Shown here in pieces: positions 1 to 8,497 of a stretch of 64,000 nt of DNA. The stretch's first letter is position 1, and each line of letters begins with the position of its first letter. The translations under genes and the position numbers were made by a program. The stretch lies in the NCBI GenBank assembly GCA_930633495.1, contig CAKNFJ010000001.1, positions 4,549,001-4,613,000 on the forward strand, read 5' to 3'. The notes under the pieces were generated by a model. The model searched no databases and was not told the origin of the DNA. It saw nothing but the letters and a program-made list of their open reading frames with translations. Source of the stretch: Hyphomicrobiales bacterium. Its GTDB lineage: Bacteria > Pseudomonadota > Alphaproteobacteria > Rhizobiales > Beijerinckiaceae.

Positions 1-2
1 CC

Positions 3-791
3 GTGCAGGGCGATGCCCGGTTGGTCCTGCAGCGGCTGATCGAGAAGGCTCCCTCCGACAATGACCCCGGCAGGACCCAGGAGTGGGTGGACGGGCTCAA
101 TGACCTGCGTTCGAATTTCTGGACGAACGCCGAGGTTCTGCTGGGCTCGGAGGCGTCGCCGCTGCGGCCGGAACGAGCCGTGCGGTGCTTCAACGAGGCT
201 TTGGAGCTCTACGGGAAGCCCGCCCATATCTACTCGGACGCGGGTACGCCCACGCCGCACATGACGCGCTTCCTCAAGCTCAAGGATCGCAGGACGCGCT
301 TCGCGATTCCGCGCGCCTTCGGGGGCCTGGGTTCGGCGCTGCCTGCCACGGTCGGCGCGTGGTTCGCCGACAAGGAGCGCAGGCCCATCGGCATGTTCGG
401 CGACGGTTCGTTCGGCATGTCGGTCGGCGAGCTCGAAACGCTGGTCCGGTTGCAGGTCCCCGCGATCCTTCTGCTGTTCAACAACGGTACTTTCGGATGG
501 ATCAAAGGCCTGCATCGGCTGAAAGGCCACAACCAGTGCTTCGGCGTCGATTTCACGCCCCCGCGCGGTCAGGCCATCGCCGAAGCTTTCGATGTGAAAG
601 CCTGGACTGCCACGAATTCCGAGGAACTGGACGCTTCGCTGGCGAAAGCCTTTGCCTATACGGATGGGCCGTGCCTGATCGATATCCATGTCGAATCGAT
701 CGCCGATCGTGTGCCGCCGGTCTATTCATGGCTGACGAAGCGCGGCAAGGATCCGCTCAGCGTCGCGGCTGAGGAAGTGCGCTACTTCTGA
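3..791 (+). CDS. Thiamine-diphosphate-dependent enzyme, C-terminal part (5' end outside window)
   Basis: The frame is open from the left edge, so the N-terminal PYR and central domains are missing and the GTG at position 3 is internal. About 262 residues remain. They carry the ThDP-binding signature: GDGS at about residue 133 and NNGTFG about 25 residues later, the spacing of the acetolactate synthase / benzoylformate decarboxylase superfamily. These enzymes use ThDP-Mg to form or cleave bonds next to a carbonyl. The tail differs from IlvB, so a 2-oxoacid decarboxylase or lyase is as likely as acetolactate synthase. The substrate cannot be told from this fragment. Confidence 0.85.
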   Translation: MQGDARLVLQRLIEKAPSDNDPGRTQEWVDGLNDLRSNFWTNAEVLLGSEASPLRPERAVRCFNEALELYGKPAHIYSDAGTPTPHMTRFLKLKDRRTRFAIPRAFGGLGSALPATVGAWFADKERRPIGMFGDGSFGMSVGELETLVRLQVPAILLLFNNGTFGWIKGLHRLKGHNQCFGVDFTPPRGQAIAEAFDVKAWTATNSEELDASLAKAFAYTDGPCLIDIHVESIADRVPPVYSWLTKRGKDPLSVAAEEVRYF

Positions 792-1001
792 CCGGCAGGT
801 GCGCTTTTGGGGCAGCGACGCGGCCAGTCGTTGCCTCAGCATGGTGATGTTCGGGCACCGACATGCATCCGGCGCCCGACATTCCGGGGCGACGGCTCAA
901 AGCCAACTCGCAACACACTGACAAGTAAACCACCGTCGAAATTTGGAACATTTATAATCTTCGTGCGTCGCGTATCGCTTTTGTCTCGTGGCCGCCAAAA
1001 T

Positions 1002-1448
1002 CTAAGAGTTGCCGTCCTCCTCTCCGGAGAGAAGCTTCTTCGCGCGCTCGGCAGCCTCCTGCCGGCTTTCGACCAGAAACTTCGGGAACGGGAAGATCTT
1101 GTCCGTTTTCGGGAGCGTCTTCGTCAGTTTCGACCGCAGGGCGGGCTCGCTCGTTAGATAGATGTAACCCGCGCAGTGGCGCCCGAGGTCGTCCCTGCGC
1201 CGCTTGATCCATAGCGATGCGCGTCGCTCGTCCGCGTGAGGTTCGCTCTCATGAGCATGGCTCGGCGGCACCCAGATCACGACGAAGCGCCGCTCCTGGT
1301 CGATCAGACGGTCCAGCCCGTCGAGCACGCGCTCGGACCGCCTTTCTTCGTCGAGTTCAGGAAAGCGGACGAAGACGATCGGCCAGGTGCTGAGGTCGAA
1401 AAGCCCCGTATCCGGCTTTACGCCGTGAAATTTCGGCTGTGTGGTCAT
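1002..1448 (-). CDS. Small conserved-looking hypothetical protein of the siderophore operon
   Basis: This 148-residue protein begins at ATG 1448, five bases after the stop of the upstream permease. A GTG at 1457 that overlaps that stop is an alternative start. It has no signal peptide or membrane segment. The N-terminal half alternates hydrophobic strands and a helix (WPIVFVRFPEL, then VLDGLDRLIDQ, then RFVVIWVPP), which resembles a small alpha/beta fold such as a STAS-like domain; that comparison is inference. The C-terminus is charged and rich in Lys and Glu. Tight coupling to the permease and receptor suggests a role in siderophore or iron handling. I do not recognise the family. Confidence 0.65.
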   Translation of the reverse strand: MTTQPKFHGVKPDTGLFDLSTWPIVFVRFPELDEERRSERVLDGLDRLIDQERRFVVIWVPPSHAHESEPHADERRASLWIKRRRDDLGRHCAGYIYLTSEPALRSKLTKTLPKTDKIFPFPKFLVESRQEAAERAKKLLSGEEDGNS

Positions 1449-1453
1449 GTCCG

Positions 1454-2686
1454 TCACGCGTCCTTCGAAATCGGGGCCAAAAGAAGCCCGACGACGACCA
1501 AGAGCGCGCCGCCGCCCACGGCATAGAAGGTCAGCCAACCGAGCGATCCAATGAATTGTGCGGCCGCGATCGTGACCACCGTGCTGGCGAACCGGCCCAC
1601 GCCGTAGAATACGGCATAGTCGGTTGCGGGTTGCGATCCCTGCGCCCAGCGCAGGATGCCGGCCGTGATCACGACATAGATTCCGCTGATGGCGGCCGCG
1701 ATCGAAATGGCCCCGCCGATTGCAAGCCAGGGCGAGCGGAGCGCGTAGCCGAAGCCCATGGCGGCAAGCGCGGCGAGGCCGAGCGCCGCGAAGGCGACCA
1801 TCGTAACGGAACGGCCGAGATGCTTCATCAAGCTCGCGGATGTGCCCGCGACCACCAGCATGCAGAGAGGCGTGAGCGTACCGACCATCCATCCGATGGT
1901 TTCGGGCGTCACACCGAGATCGAGCAGCATCAGGCGGTTGAGGCCCGACAACGGAAATATCACGCAGCATGCGGCCGTCAGCAGCCAGAGACGCTTTCGC
2001 TGGAGCGGATCGCGCAGGATCGCCAGGAGGCTGGCCCCGCCGGGATCGGCCTTTCGTCGCGGCAGTGCGCGCTCGGCCGCGGACAGGGGCAGGACGGCGA
2101 CGGGAAGGATGAGGAGAACGAGTGCGCAGGACAGGAGGACACTCCGCCAGCCGAGGCTTTGGAACAGTGCTACGAAAGCGCCCCCGCCGATCATCGCGCC
2201 GAGCGAGAGCGCGGCGAGCTTGGCCGCCGCGGCGTTCGGACGCCAGTCCGGGGCGATCAACTCGACCGCGAGAGCATCGAGCGCGATGTCCATGGTCGCC
2301 ATGGCGCAGGCAACGAGGAGCCCGAGCGCGAAGAGCAGCGGGACCGGCACGTTCTCGAGAAACGCGACGGCGCCGACCGTCAGCGCAGCGAGGCACTGCA
2401 TCGGCACGATCCAGCCGATGCGAGGCGTCAGGACCGGCGTGCGCCAGCGATCGATCAGCGGAGACCACAGAAACGCGATCCCGAAGGGGAGATAGAGCGC
2501 GTAGAGCCAGCCTGCCGAGCCGATGCTCACGCCCTGGGCGCGCAGAACCGTGGGGAGGCCACCCTGAATGGCGCCCATGGTCAGCCCGAAGCCGATATAG
2601 AGCGCACTGAGCCTGACCGTGATAGCCGCCTGGCCGAGCGGCATGGCCGTGGGCGACCGCGAAAGGGCTTCTGATTGCATTCTCAT
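1454..2686 (-). CDS. MFS-type siderophore permease, RhtX/FptX-like
   Basis: The product is a 410-residue polytopic membrane protein with about 12 predicted hydrophobic segments. It has AmpG/RhtX-like features: an early GFGLTMGAIQGGLPTVLRAQG segment, the loop LWSPLIDRWRTP, and a polar ATMDIALDALAVEL helix of the kind seen in AmpG/FptX proteins. Such permeases carry ferri-siderophore from periplasm to cytoplasm in one component, replacing an ABC importer. The gene starts 12 bases after the receptor stop, so the two are likely co-transcribed and perhaps translationally coupled. The exact siderophore is unknown. A muropeptide permease of the AmpG family is the main alternative, but the receptor next door argues against it. 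Confidence 0.8.
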   Translation of the reverse strand: MRMQSEALSRSPTAMPLGQAAITVRLSALYIGFGLTMGAIQGGLPTVLRAQGVSIGSAGWLYALYLPFGIAFLWSPLIDRWRTPVLTPRIGWIVPMQCLAALTVGAVAFLENVPVPLLFALGLLVACAMATMDIALDALAVELIAPDWRPNAAAAKLAALSLGAMIGGGAFVALFQSLGWRSVLLSCALVLLILPVAVLPLSAAERALPRRKADPGGASLLAILRDPLQRKRLWLLTAACCVIFPLSGLNRLMLLDLGVTPETIGWMVGTLTPLCMLVVAGTSASLMKHLGRSVTMVAFAALGLAALAAMGFGYALRSPWLAIGGAISIAAAISGIYVVITAGILRWAQGSQPATDYAVFYGVGRFASTVVTIAAAQFIGSLGWLTFYAVGGGALLVVVGLLLAPISKDA

Positions 2687-2698
2687 CGCGCCCGATGG

Positions 2699-4882
2699 TC
2701 ACCAACGGTAATTCAGCGAGGCGTAGACCGTGCGTCCGAAGCCGTAGTTGCAGAAGTTGTTCGCGAGGCAGGTGACGTAGGTCTTGTCGAACAGATTGCT
2801 GACGTTGAGCTGCGCGGTGAAGCCTTTCAGGCTTGGATATGACTTGCTGAAATCATAGGAAATCATGGCATCGACCAACGTGTAGCCCGGCACGTCCAAT
2901 CGAACGGGGCTTGCGACGAACGCATTCGGCGCATAGCCGCCGACGGTCTCGCCGACATAGCGAACGCCGCCGCCGATCTTCAGCCCGTGGAGGGAGCCGG
3001 GGCCGAACGCATAATCCGCCCAGAGCGAAGCCGTATAGTTGGGAACGCCGACAGGGGCGTCACCGACATCGGCGCCGAGGCCGCGTGTGACTTCTGCCTT
3101 GATGTGCGTGAAAGCGCCGATGAGATTGATGTTCTCGGTGACGGCGAACTTGGATTCGAACTCGACGCCGCGCGAGCGCTGCTCGCCGTTCTGATAGCGA
3201 ACGAGGGGATTGAGCGCGGTGACGACGTTCTGCTGCGTGATGTCGAAATAGGCGAGCGTGAACAGGGCATTGTGGCCGACGGGCTGATATTTGACGCCCA
3301 CTTCGTATTGTTCGGCGGTGGTCGGCCGGAAGGCGTTGCCGCCGGCATCCGTGCCGCTGACGGGCAGGAACGACGTCGAATAGCTCGCATAGGGCGCGAC
3401 GCCGCTGTCGAAATTGTAGATCAGGCCGATCCGGCCGCTATAGGCGTCGTCCTTCTGCTTCTGCCGCATGTTGTTCAGATAATTGTCCGTGGTCATGTCG
3501 ACGGAGTCGCGACGGCCACTGAGGACGAGCGTCCAGCGGTCGAACGAAATCTGATCCTGCAGATAGAGGCCGGCCTGATCGAGTTTCTGGCGCTGGTTGG
3601 TGATCGGAGCGAGCAGCAGGTTCGTCGCGATGCCGTAGACCGGATTCAGATAGTCGATCGATGGTGCGCCGCCGTATTTCCGGGTCTGCCTCCAGTCGGA
3701 ATGCACATAGTCGAAACCGAAGAGTGCCTTGTGGCGGAGCCATCCCGTATCGAACCGGGCTTCCAGCTGAAGGTCGGAGGTGAGACCGCGGATCGACTCG
3801 TCCTGCCCCAGCCCATAGCGCGGAATCGTATGGCCGTCGGCGAGCAGGCCGTTCGTCGTGACGTCGCGCGTCGCCGTGGTCAGATCGAGATAACGAATAT
3901 TATGGCGCAGGGTCCACATATCGTTGAAGCGGTGCTCGAACTGGTAGCCGATCATCGCCTGCTTGCGGTCGAAACTGGAAAAAGCCGGGTCGCCGTCGTT
4001 GAAGGAGCGCCGGATCGGGCCGGCCGGCGAGCGCCAGAGGCTGCCGACCGTGGGCAGCACGCCGTAATAGCCGCCTTCCGGGTCGTGCTGGTAGCTGCCG
4101 CTGACGGTGAGCGTGGTGTCGGCCGTTGGCGCCCAGGTGAAGGACGGTGCGATGAAGGCGCGCTCCTCCTTCGTATGGACGACCTGCGTGTCGGATTTCC
4201 GCGCAAGACCGACGACGCGATAGAGCAGCGTCTTGTCGTCCAGGACGGGTCCGGAAAGGTCGAACGCAGCCTGCATGCGGTCGTGGCTGCCGTACAGCAT
4301 CTGGACCTCATGCTGGGGCGTCGCCGTCGGGCGCTTCGAGACGAGGTTGATGAGGCCGCCGGGCATCGAACCGCCGTAGAGGACGGAGGACGGGCCTTTC
4401 AGGAACTCGATCCGCTCGATGGCGTAGGGATCGATTTGCGGAAAGGCATAGCCGCCACCGCGCAGAAGGCGCATCCCGTCGAGGAACTGTACCGGATCGG
4501 TCGGCGAACCGAAGCCCCGGATATACGGGATGTCGAAACGCGAGGCGGTGCCGCGCACCTCCGCGGCGACGCCCGAGGTGTAGCGCAGCGCCTGGGTGAT
4601 GCTCTGGGCTCCTTGGGCCTCGACCTGGTCCCGTGTCACGACGCTGATCGATTGCGGGGTCCGGATCAGCGGCGTGTCGGTCTTGGTCCCGGTGGCGCTG
4701 CGGGTCGCGACATAACCCTGGACCGGGCCGTTCGCCCGTTCGCCCTGAACGTCGATGGTGTCCAGGCTGATCGCATCGCCAGACTGCGCGAGCACGGCAC
4801 CGGGCCAAGCCAGGATGAGCGCGCCGAACGCCACGCCAGCCGTCAAAGCGGCGCGATTACCCGTGATCAGAACTTCGGTCAT
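2699..4882 (-). CDS. TonB-dependent siderophore receptor
   Basis: This is an outer-membrane ferri-siderophore receptor of about 727 residues. I prefer ATG 4882 over an upstream ATG at 4945 because it puts a clean signal peptide at the N-terminus (cleavage after AVLA, residue 32). The plug domain follows (TPQSISVVTRDQVEAQGAQS, then FIRGFG-like and FLDGMRLLRGG segments), and then a long beta-barrel ending in an aromatic residue (NYRW), as outer-membrane insertion requires. A Cys pair close to the C-terminus (TCLANNFC) is common in FpvA/FoxA-type receptors. The gene lies downstream of an AraC regulator and upstream of the permease. TonB/ExbBD must be encoded elsewhere. Confidence 0.93.
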   Translation of the reverse strand: MTEVLITGNRAALTAGVAFGALILAWPGAVLAQSGDAISLDTIDVQGERANGPVQGYVATRSATGTKTDTPLIRTPQSISVVTRDQVEAQGAQSITQALRYTSGVAAEVRGTASRFDIPYIRGFGSPTDPVQFLDGMRLLRGGGYAFPQIDPYAIERIEFLKGPSSVLYGGSMPGGLINLVSKRPTATPQHEVQMLYGSHDRMQAAFDLSGPVLDDKTLLYRVVGLARKSDTQVVHTKEERAFIAPSFTWAPTADTTLTVSGSYQHDPEGGYYGVLPTVGSLWRSPAGPIRRSFNDGDPAFSSFDRKQAMIGYQFEHRFNDMWTLRHNIRYLDLTTATRDVTTNGLLADGHTIPRYGLGQDESIRGLTSDLQLEARFDTGWLRHKALFGFDYVHSDWRQTRKYGGAPSIDYLNPVYGIATNLLLAPITNQRQKLDQAGLYLQDQISFDRWTLVLSGRRDSVDMTTDNYLNNMRQKQKDDAYSGRIGLIYNFDSGVAPYASYSTSFLPVSGTDAGGNAFRPTTAEQYEVGVKYQPVGHNALFTLAYFDITQQNVVTALNPLVRYQNGEQRSRGVEFESKFAVTENINLIGAFTHIKAEVTRGLGADVGDAPVGVPNYTASLWADYAFGPGSLHGLKIGGGVRYVGETVGGYAPNAFVASPVRLDVPGYTLVDAMISYDFSKSYPSLKGFTAQLNVSNLFDKTYVTCLANNFCNYGFGRTVYASLNYRW

Positions 4883-5151
4883 GCCTTCGCCCTTGCTTCT
4901 TCGCCGTTCCGGCGCCCCGCTTGCCAGGCTTCTTTCAGGAAGCATGCTGGGCCGGGCTTGCGGCCGGACCGATGCCCGGAGCAGGCACGGCGGCGGGCGG
5001 CTTGACGGCGAATGCGCTCATTTCTTGTTCCAAGGCCCGTCGGCGAGCCGCGGGACATGCCTCCAAGAAACCAGATCCCCTTCGGGCTCGCCTTTGCGGA
5101 TCGGAAAAGTTCCTTTGTGCGCTGACGTCAAAGCCGCGATGGCCAGGTGCC

Positions 5152-5167
5152 GTGGCGTTTGCGCCAC
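5152..5167. promoter_or_regulatory. Inverted repeat between araC-type regulator and siderophore receptor
   Basis: GTGGCG-TTTG-CGCCAC is a perfect 6-bp inverted repeat just beyond the stop of the AraC-type gene, about 270 bases before the receptor start. There is no T-tract, so it is a weak terminator candidate; an activator-binding site is the alternative. The rest of the 303-base gap (4883-5185) holds no gene that I can support and must contain the receptor promoter if the receptor has its own. Confidence 0.3.
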
Positions 5168-5185
5168 ATGGCGGTCGAGGCGACG

Positions 5186-6094
5186 TCAGCTCTGAACTTT
5201 GCTCGGCGCATAGCCGAAGCGACGCCGGAATGCCGTCGCGAAATTCGCCGGGTTGTTGTAGCCGGCGTCATAGGCGGCTTCGGATACGGTGATGTTTCGC
5301 TGCGCCAGCGCAGCGCGCGCCCGATCGAGACGCGCATTGCGCGCATATTCCGTCACGCTCTGCCCGAACTCGTTGCGGAAATGCGCGCGCAGCGAACGGG
5401 CGCCCAACCCGACTTTGCCGGCGAGTTCGTCCACCGTCCACTGGCCGGTGAGTTCGGTTTCGATGAGGTCCCGCGCTCTGGACAACCGATCTTTCAGAAA
5501 CGGGCGCAATTCCTTCTTGTGCCCATCCCTGAGCAACCGAAGGCCGGCCACGATCGCCTCCATCGAATAGGCGTCGAGCAGGACGCGGCCGCAATCGTCG
5601 GGCGCGCGCATCTGGAGCATGTTCTCGCAGATCCCCTGGAGCCGGGCATCCGCAGAGGCGCGACCGATGGCGATCCGGCCGCCGCTCTCGAACAGTCTTT
5701 GAAAGCTCTCCGACAAACCGAGCGAAGCGAGAGCCGAGAACGGAACGGAGATGCCGACCCCCCGCATGGCGGCGCCTTCACTCAGGACGCCGACCCAGTC
5801 GGTTGTCTCGGCGACCGCAAAGGCGACGAGGTTGCCGTCACAGTATTCGATCGAAGCGTTCCATTCCGACGGGCCCGCTTTCGCAGCGCCGCGCAGGACG
5901 ACCGAAACGAACAGACCAGGATGCAGGATCGAGTGCGTCACGACATCCCGCTCGATCCAGCTCGACACCCCTCTCACCACGCTGCCGGTCGCCTTTGAGA
6001 CGTAGACGAAGCTCGGTTGAGGGGCCCCGACCGGGGGGCCGCCGACCGGCTTCAATTCCATGACGTGCCGAAAGCACACTGGTTCCTGAGTCAC
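5186..6094 (-). CDS. AraC-family regulator of the siderophore operon (PchR-like)
   Basis: This 302-residue transcription factor has a divergent N-terminal sensor half. Its C-terminal AraC/XylS DNA-binding domain lies at about residues 205-300, with two helix-turn-helix motifs (WTVDELAGKVGLGARSLRAH and the AAYDAGYNNPANFATAFRRR region). PchR-type members bind the ferri-siderophore and switch on the cognate receptor. The position directly upstream of the TonB receptor on the same strand fits this. Upstream of its start the DNA turns AT-rich and contains GATAAT-like half sites, a possible Fur-type element, but no full palindrome is clear. Confidence 0.88.
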   Translation of the reverse strand: MTQEPVCFRHVMELKPVGGPPVGAPQPSFVYVSKATGSVVRGVSSWIERDVVTHSILHPGLFVSVVLRGAAKAGPSEWNASIEYCDGNLVAFAVAETTDWVGVLSEGAAMRGVGISVPFSALASLGLSESFQRLFESGGRIAIGRASADARLQGICENMLQMRAPDDCGRVLLDAYSMEAIVAGLRLLRDGHKKELRPFLKDRLSRARDLIETELTGQWTVDELAGKVGLGARSLRAHFRNEFGQSVTEYARNARLDRARAALAQRNITVSEAAYDAGYNNPANFATAFRRRFGYAPSKVQS

Positions 6095-6771
6095 TATGAT
6101 AATCGCAAGATCGAGATGTTGAGAAAGTGATACAATTCAATCTTTGGGCAGGCAAATATAGTATTTTTAGAGATCATCTAAATATAATCTGCTGTGGATT
6201 TATCGTTCGGTAAACTGCCGTGGCATGAGGGCCCAACCTGAAGCTCCATGATCGGTGGCAATGTCCTTGATGTGCCGGGGGAAGGGACGAGGCTGGCGCC
6301 GAAGGCCGACGCTATTGCGCTTCGGACGGCTTTCGAGGTCGATTGCGTGGCCCTGCCTGCTGAAAACCTGTGCAATCGTGTGGTCGAAGCGGCTGAGCGA
6401 AGGCCGCGCATATGCGGGGCTCATCATCAAGAACACCCAGCGGTTTCGGCCGCTGCCGGCGATCCTCAATCTCCCTAAAAGCAAACAATGGTGGACCGAG
6501 CGGTCGACGCAGGTCTCAAGATGAATCGCAGACCGTCTTCTGATACTAAGATGATCTTTCTATCTTTCTGAATAAAAATTAGCAATAATGATGATTCAGA
6601 CAGAAATAATTGCTGAAATTCGTGACGAAATTTATAAGAATATGCGCCGCAAGCATGGGGATCGGCAGAATTATGAGATTTCTTGCTTAAATTTGGGACT
6701 CTGAGACATTGACGAGCGCGCCGCGACGTGGAAATCGTTTTGGTTTCCGGCTTCCATTGTCTGGCTTTGTG
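6095..6771. other. AT-rich intergenic region without a supported gene
   Basis: This stretch mixes very AT-rich pieces (about 6100-6200 and 6540-6690) with a GC-rich core (about 6220-6520). The core is open in more than one frame, but no frame has a recognisable product, a good ribosome-binding site or protein-like composition. It may be a decayed coding fragment. The flanks should contain the promoter of the AraC-type gene on the minus strand. Confidence 0.4.
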
Positions 6772-6993
6772 ATGAGAATCAACGAACCACAGTATGATCA
6801 GGAGGCTGCGACGGTAGGCGACGCCGGCACAGGGGCGCTCGTGAGTGCCGCAATCGTGCTGTCGATCGGGTCCATGCTTTCCGGAGGCATCGTCGGTTTG
6901 CTCTTCGCTGGGGCCGTGGATGCCGTCCTTCTGATTGTTCCAAGCCTATTTCTAGGAGGATTGGTCGGGTGGCGTATGCGCACGCTCATGTAA
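6772..6993 (+). CDS. Small hypothetical membrane protein
   Basis: The ORF encodes 73 residues from ATG 6772. A TTG at 6709 would add 21 basic residues that look non-native. A short acidic N-terminus (EPQYDQE) is followed by a Gly/Ala/Ser-rich hydrophobic region long enough for two membrane helices, split near the SMLSGG segment, and a basic end (GWRMRTLM). There is no clear Shine-Dalgarno. It sits alone in AT-rich flanks. I do not recognise the family, and the ORF may not be expressed. Confidence 0.4.
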   Translation: MRINEPQYDQEAATVGDAGTGALVSAAIVLSIGSMLSGGIVGLLFAGAVDAVLLIVPSLFLGGLVGWRMRTLM

Positions 6994-7313
6994 GACTTCT
7001 GCTATCAGAGTTGGTTTTTGTCTCTGCGAAATCAGGAATAAAATTCGTTTGAGGTGATGTTTTGATGATTTATAATTGTATATTCATTTTCGGCTTTTAT
7101 ATTTAAGTTTGTTTTTCTGTTGGATTTTGATAAGTTTTTAGAAATTTATGCTTTGATATTACATGTGTTTCATTTTAAAGTAATTTCAATTATGATATTG
7201 TAAATTTAATTATAAAGTATAGTTATATATTTTTTATGTATGATGCTATTTTATTGAAGTCTGGTCGTATTCTTGTTTCTGTAGTGCGTTTTGCCGTATT
7301 TTGGGAGAAGGCT
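6994..7313. promoter_or_regulatory. Very AT-rich leader upstream of mucR
   Basis: These 320 bases are far richer in A and T than the genome around them, with long runs of T/A steps (for example around 7070-7240). MucR/Ros proteins bind AT-rich DNA with T-A steps and repress their own genes, so this is a plausible autoregulatory and promoter region. That role is inferred from the family. No other gene is visible here. Confidence 0.45.
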
Positions 7314-7742
7314 GTGGTTGAGGAAAATGAAACGCTGGCTGGTCTCGTCGCTGACATTGTTTCCGCCTATGTCTCGAACAACAGCGTGCCTGCCGTCGAG
7401 CTTCCGAGCTTGATTGCGGCGACCTACGCCGCAATGACGGGGTTGGGCTCTGAGGTGGCTGCGCCGGCGATCGAAGAGAGGCCTGTGCCCGCGGTCGCGA
7501 TCAAGAAGTCGATTGCGGCAGAGTACCTTGTCTGCCTTGAGGACGGGAAGAAATTCAAGTCGTTGAAGCGGCACCTTCGCACCGCCTACGGCATGTCGCC
7601 CGACCAGTATCGGGCACGCTGGGGCCTTCCGTCCGATTATCCGATGGTTGCGCCGGCATATGCCGAAGCGCGCTCGAACCTGGCCAAGAAAATGGGCCTC
7701 GGCCAGCAAAGGCGGAAGGCGTCCAGGGGCAAGGCGGCCTGA
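7314..7742 (+). CDS. mucR: MucR/Ros-family transcriptional regulator
   Basis: I place the start at GTG 7314, preceded by GGGAGAAG about 6 bases upstream. This gives 142 residues, the usual MucR size. An in-frame ATG at 7236 lies in AT-rich non-coding-like DNA. The N-terminus (LVADIVSAYVSNNSVP) matches the MucR oligomerisation region. The DNA-binding part holds CLEDGKKFKSLKRHL and the YRARWGLPSDYPMVAP tail. The classical Ros zinc ligands C-x2-C...H...H are altered here: the second Cys is Asp and the last His is Tyr, as in some zinc-independent Mesorhizobium homologues. MucR represses and organises AT-rich, often surface or virulence, genes. Confidence 0.93.
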   Translation: MVEENETLAGLVADIVSAYVSNNSVPAVELPSLIAATYAAMTGLGSEVAAPAIEERPVPAVAIKKSIAAEYLVCLEDGKKFKSLKRHLRTAYGMSPDQYRARWGLPSDYPMVAPAYAEARSNLAKKMGLGQQRRKASRGKAA

Positions 7743-7761
7743 TCCATCGAAATTGCGAAGG

Positions 7762-7795
7762 AAAGCCAGCTCTACGATCTGGCTTTTCGTAGAGC
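7762..7795 (+). terminator. Two interleaved hairpins after mucR
   Basis: Twenty bases after the mucR stop, AAAGCCAG (7762-7769) pairs perfectly with CTGGCTTT (7779-7786). GCTCTACG (7769-7776) pairs perfectly with CGTAGAGC (7788-7795). The two stems overlap in an a-b-a'-b' order, so they exclude each other. The first, ending in TTTT, resembles a rho-independent terminator. Confidence 0.55.
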
Positions 7796-7942
7796 CGTGC
7801 TATCGGTGAGATCGCTTCTGTGATCGGATCGTAATTTCATCCTCGCGATTTGATCAGTATTGGGCGTGGATGGCCGCAATACGAATTCCTGTGCGGCATA
7901 TCTGGAAGGTCGTGAGCGCGGGCTGCTTCGGAAGTTCATCTG

Positions 7943-8332
7943 GCCCGGCGGTGGCAGGCCTTCATGCCGCTAGAAATCCGCAGGGCCACCAGAGACGGCG
8001 CATGAGAAGGGCTGCGAACGCTGGGATTTCACGGCGCTCCTGCCGACGTTCCGCGCACGGAGAACAATCAGCGCTTTGCCGAAGACTATCATGCCTATGA
8101 TGTGCCGCTGAGCGCGTCGATGCAGATCTCCGACGCAAGCATCCGGGTTGGGCAGGAGTCGGTCGTCAGCCACGGTTCTGATCTCAACGGTTGGCAGCGC
8201 CCGGGCTTCCGTCGACTGCCCCTGCGCGACGGGTGTCGCTCGCTCATCCTCGGATCGTCCCCGCTCATGCGGGGCGTCGGCAGCGTCATCGAGTCGGATT
8301 TTGTAAATATAAAATCAGATACTATAGATTAA
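7943..8332 (+). pseudogene. Possible decayed coding remnant with an in-frame stop
   Basis: One frame reads with protein-like character across an internal TGA at 8003-8005. Before the stop it gives FMPLEIRRATRDGA; after it EGLRTLGFHGAPADVP and ENNQRFAEDYHAYDVPL. It then continues with less convincing sequence to a stop at 8332 in AT-rich DNA. No start codon with a ribosome-binding site is evident. I do not recognise the parent family. It could be an old gene fragment next to the heme receptor, or chance. The rest of the 7743-8497 gap holds only the hairpins listed separately and AT-rich DNA. Confidence 0.25.
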
Positions 8333-8431
8333 ATTCTCTATATTGATTTCGTAATTAGAATATATCTGAAATTATAAATGTATTCTTCGATGAGATTTGA
8401 AATTCAATAAATTTTAAATTGCAGAAATATT

Positions 8432-8452
8432 GAGATTCAACTTGCGAATCTC
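8432..8452 (+). promoter_or_regulatory. 7-7-7 inverted repeat upstream of heme receptor
   Basis: GAGATTC and GAATCTC form a perfect 7-bp inverted repeat separated by seven bases. It is centred about 56 bases before the receptor ATG, in AT-rich DNA. Geometry and position fit a dimeric repressor or activator site overlapping the promoter. It does not match the Irr (ICE) or Fur/Mur consensus as I know them. Confidence 0.45.
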
Positions 8453-8471
8453 GCTTCGTCACGATTAGACG

Positions 8472-8490
8472 TCCCAGTAAAAGACTGGGG
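8472..8490 (+). promoter_or_regulatory. Hairpin sequestering the heme receptor Shine-Dalgarno
   Basis: CCCAGT (8473-8478) and ACTGGG (8484-8489) form a perfect stem around AAAAG, extendable by a T-G wobble (8472/8490). The GGGG that serves as Shine-Dalgarno, seven bases before ATG 8498, is in the 3' arm. Folding would therefore hide the ribosome-binding site, suggesting translational control of the receptor. Confidence 0.55.
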
Positions 8491-8497
8491 TTATCCA

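Noticed and set aside
3..791. Thiamine-diphosphate enzyme as part of the aspartate dehydrogenase/ALDH cluster
   Set aside because: Such genes cluster in some bacteria, but here they are about 28 kb apart with unrelated operons between.
2987..5005. Long open frame on the plus strand across the siderophore receptor
   Set aside because: It is antisense to a clear receptor gene and rich in Arg/Asp/Glu with no domain, the usual shadow of GC-rich coding DNA.
6200..6524. Overlapping small ORFs on both strands in the AT-rich island
   Set aside because: No frame has a ribosome-binding site, a domain or homology that I recognise. A transposase remnant was considered, but no catalytic motif or terminal repeats were seen.
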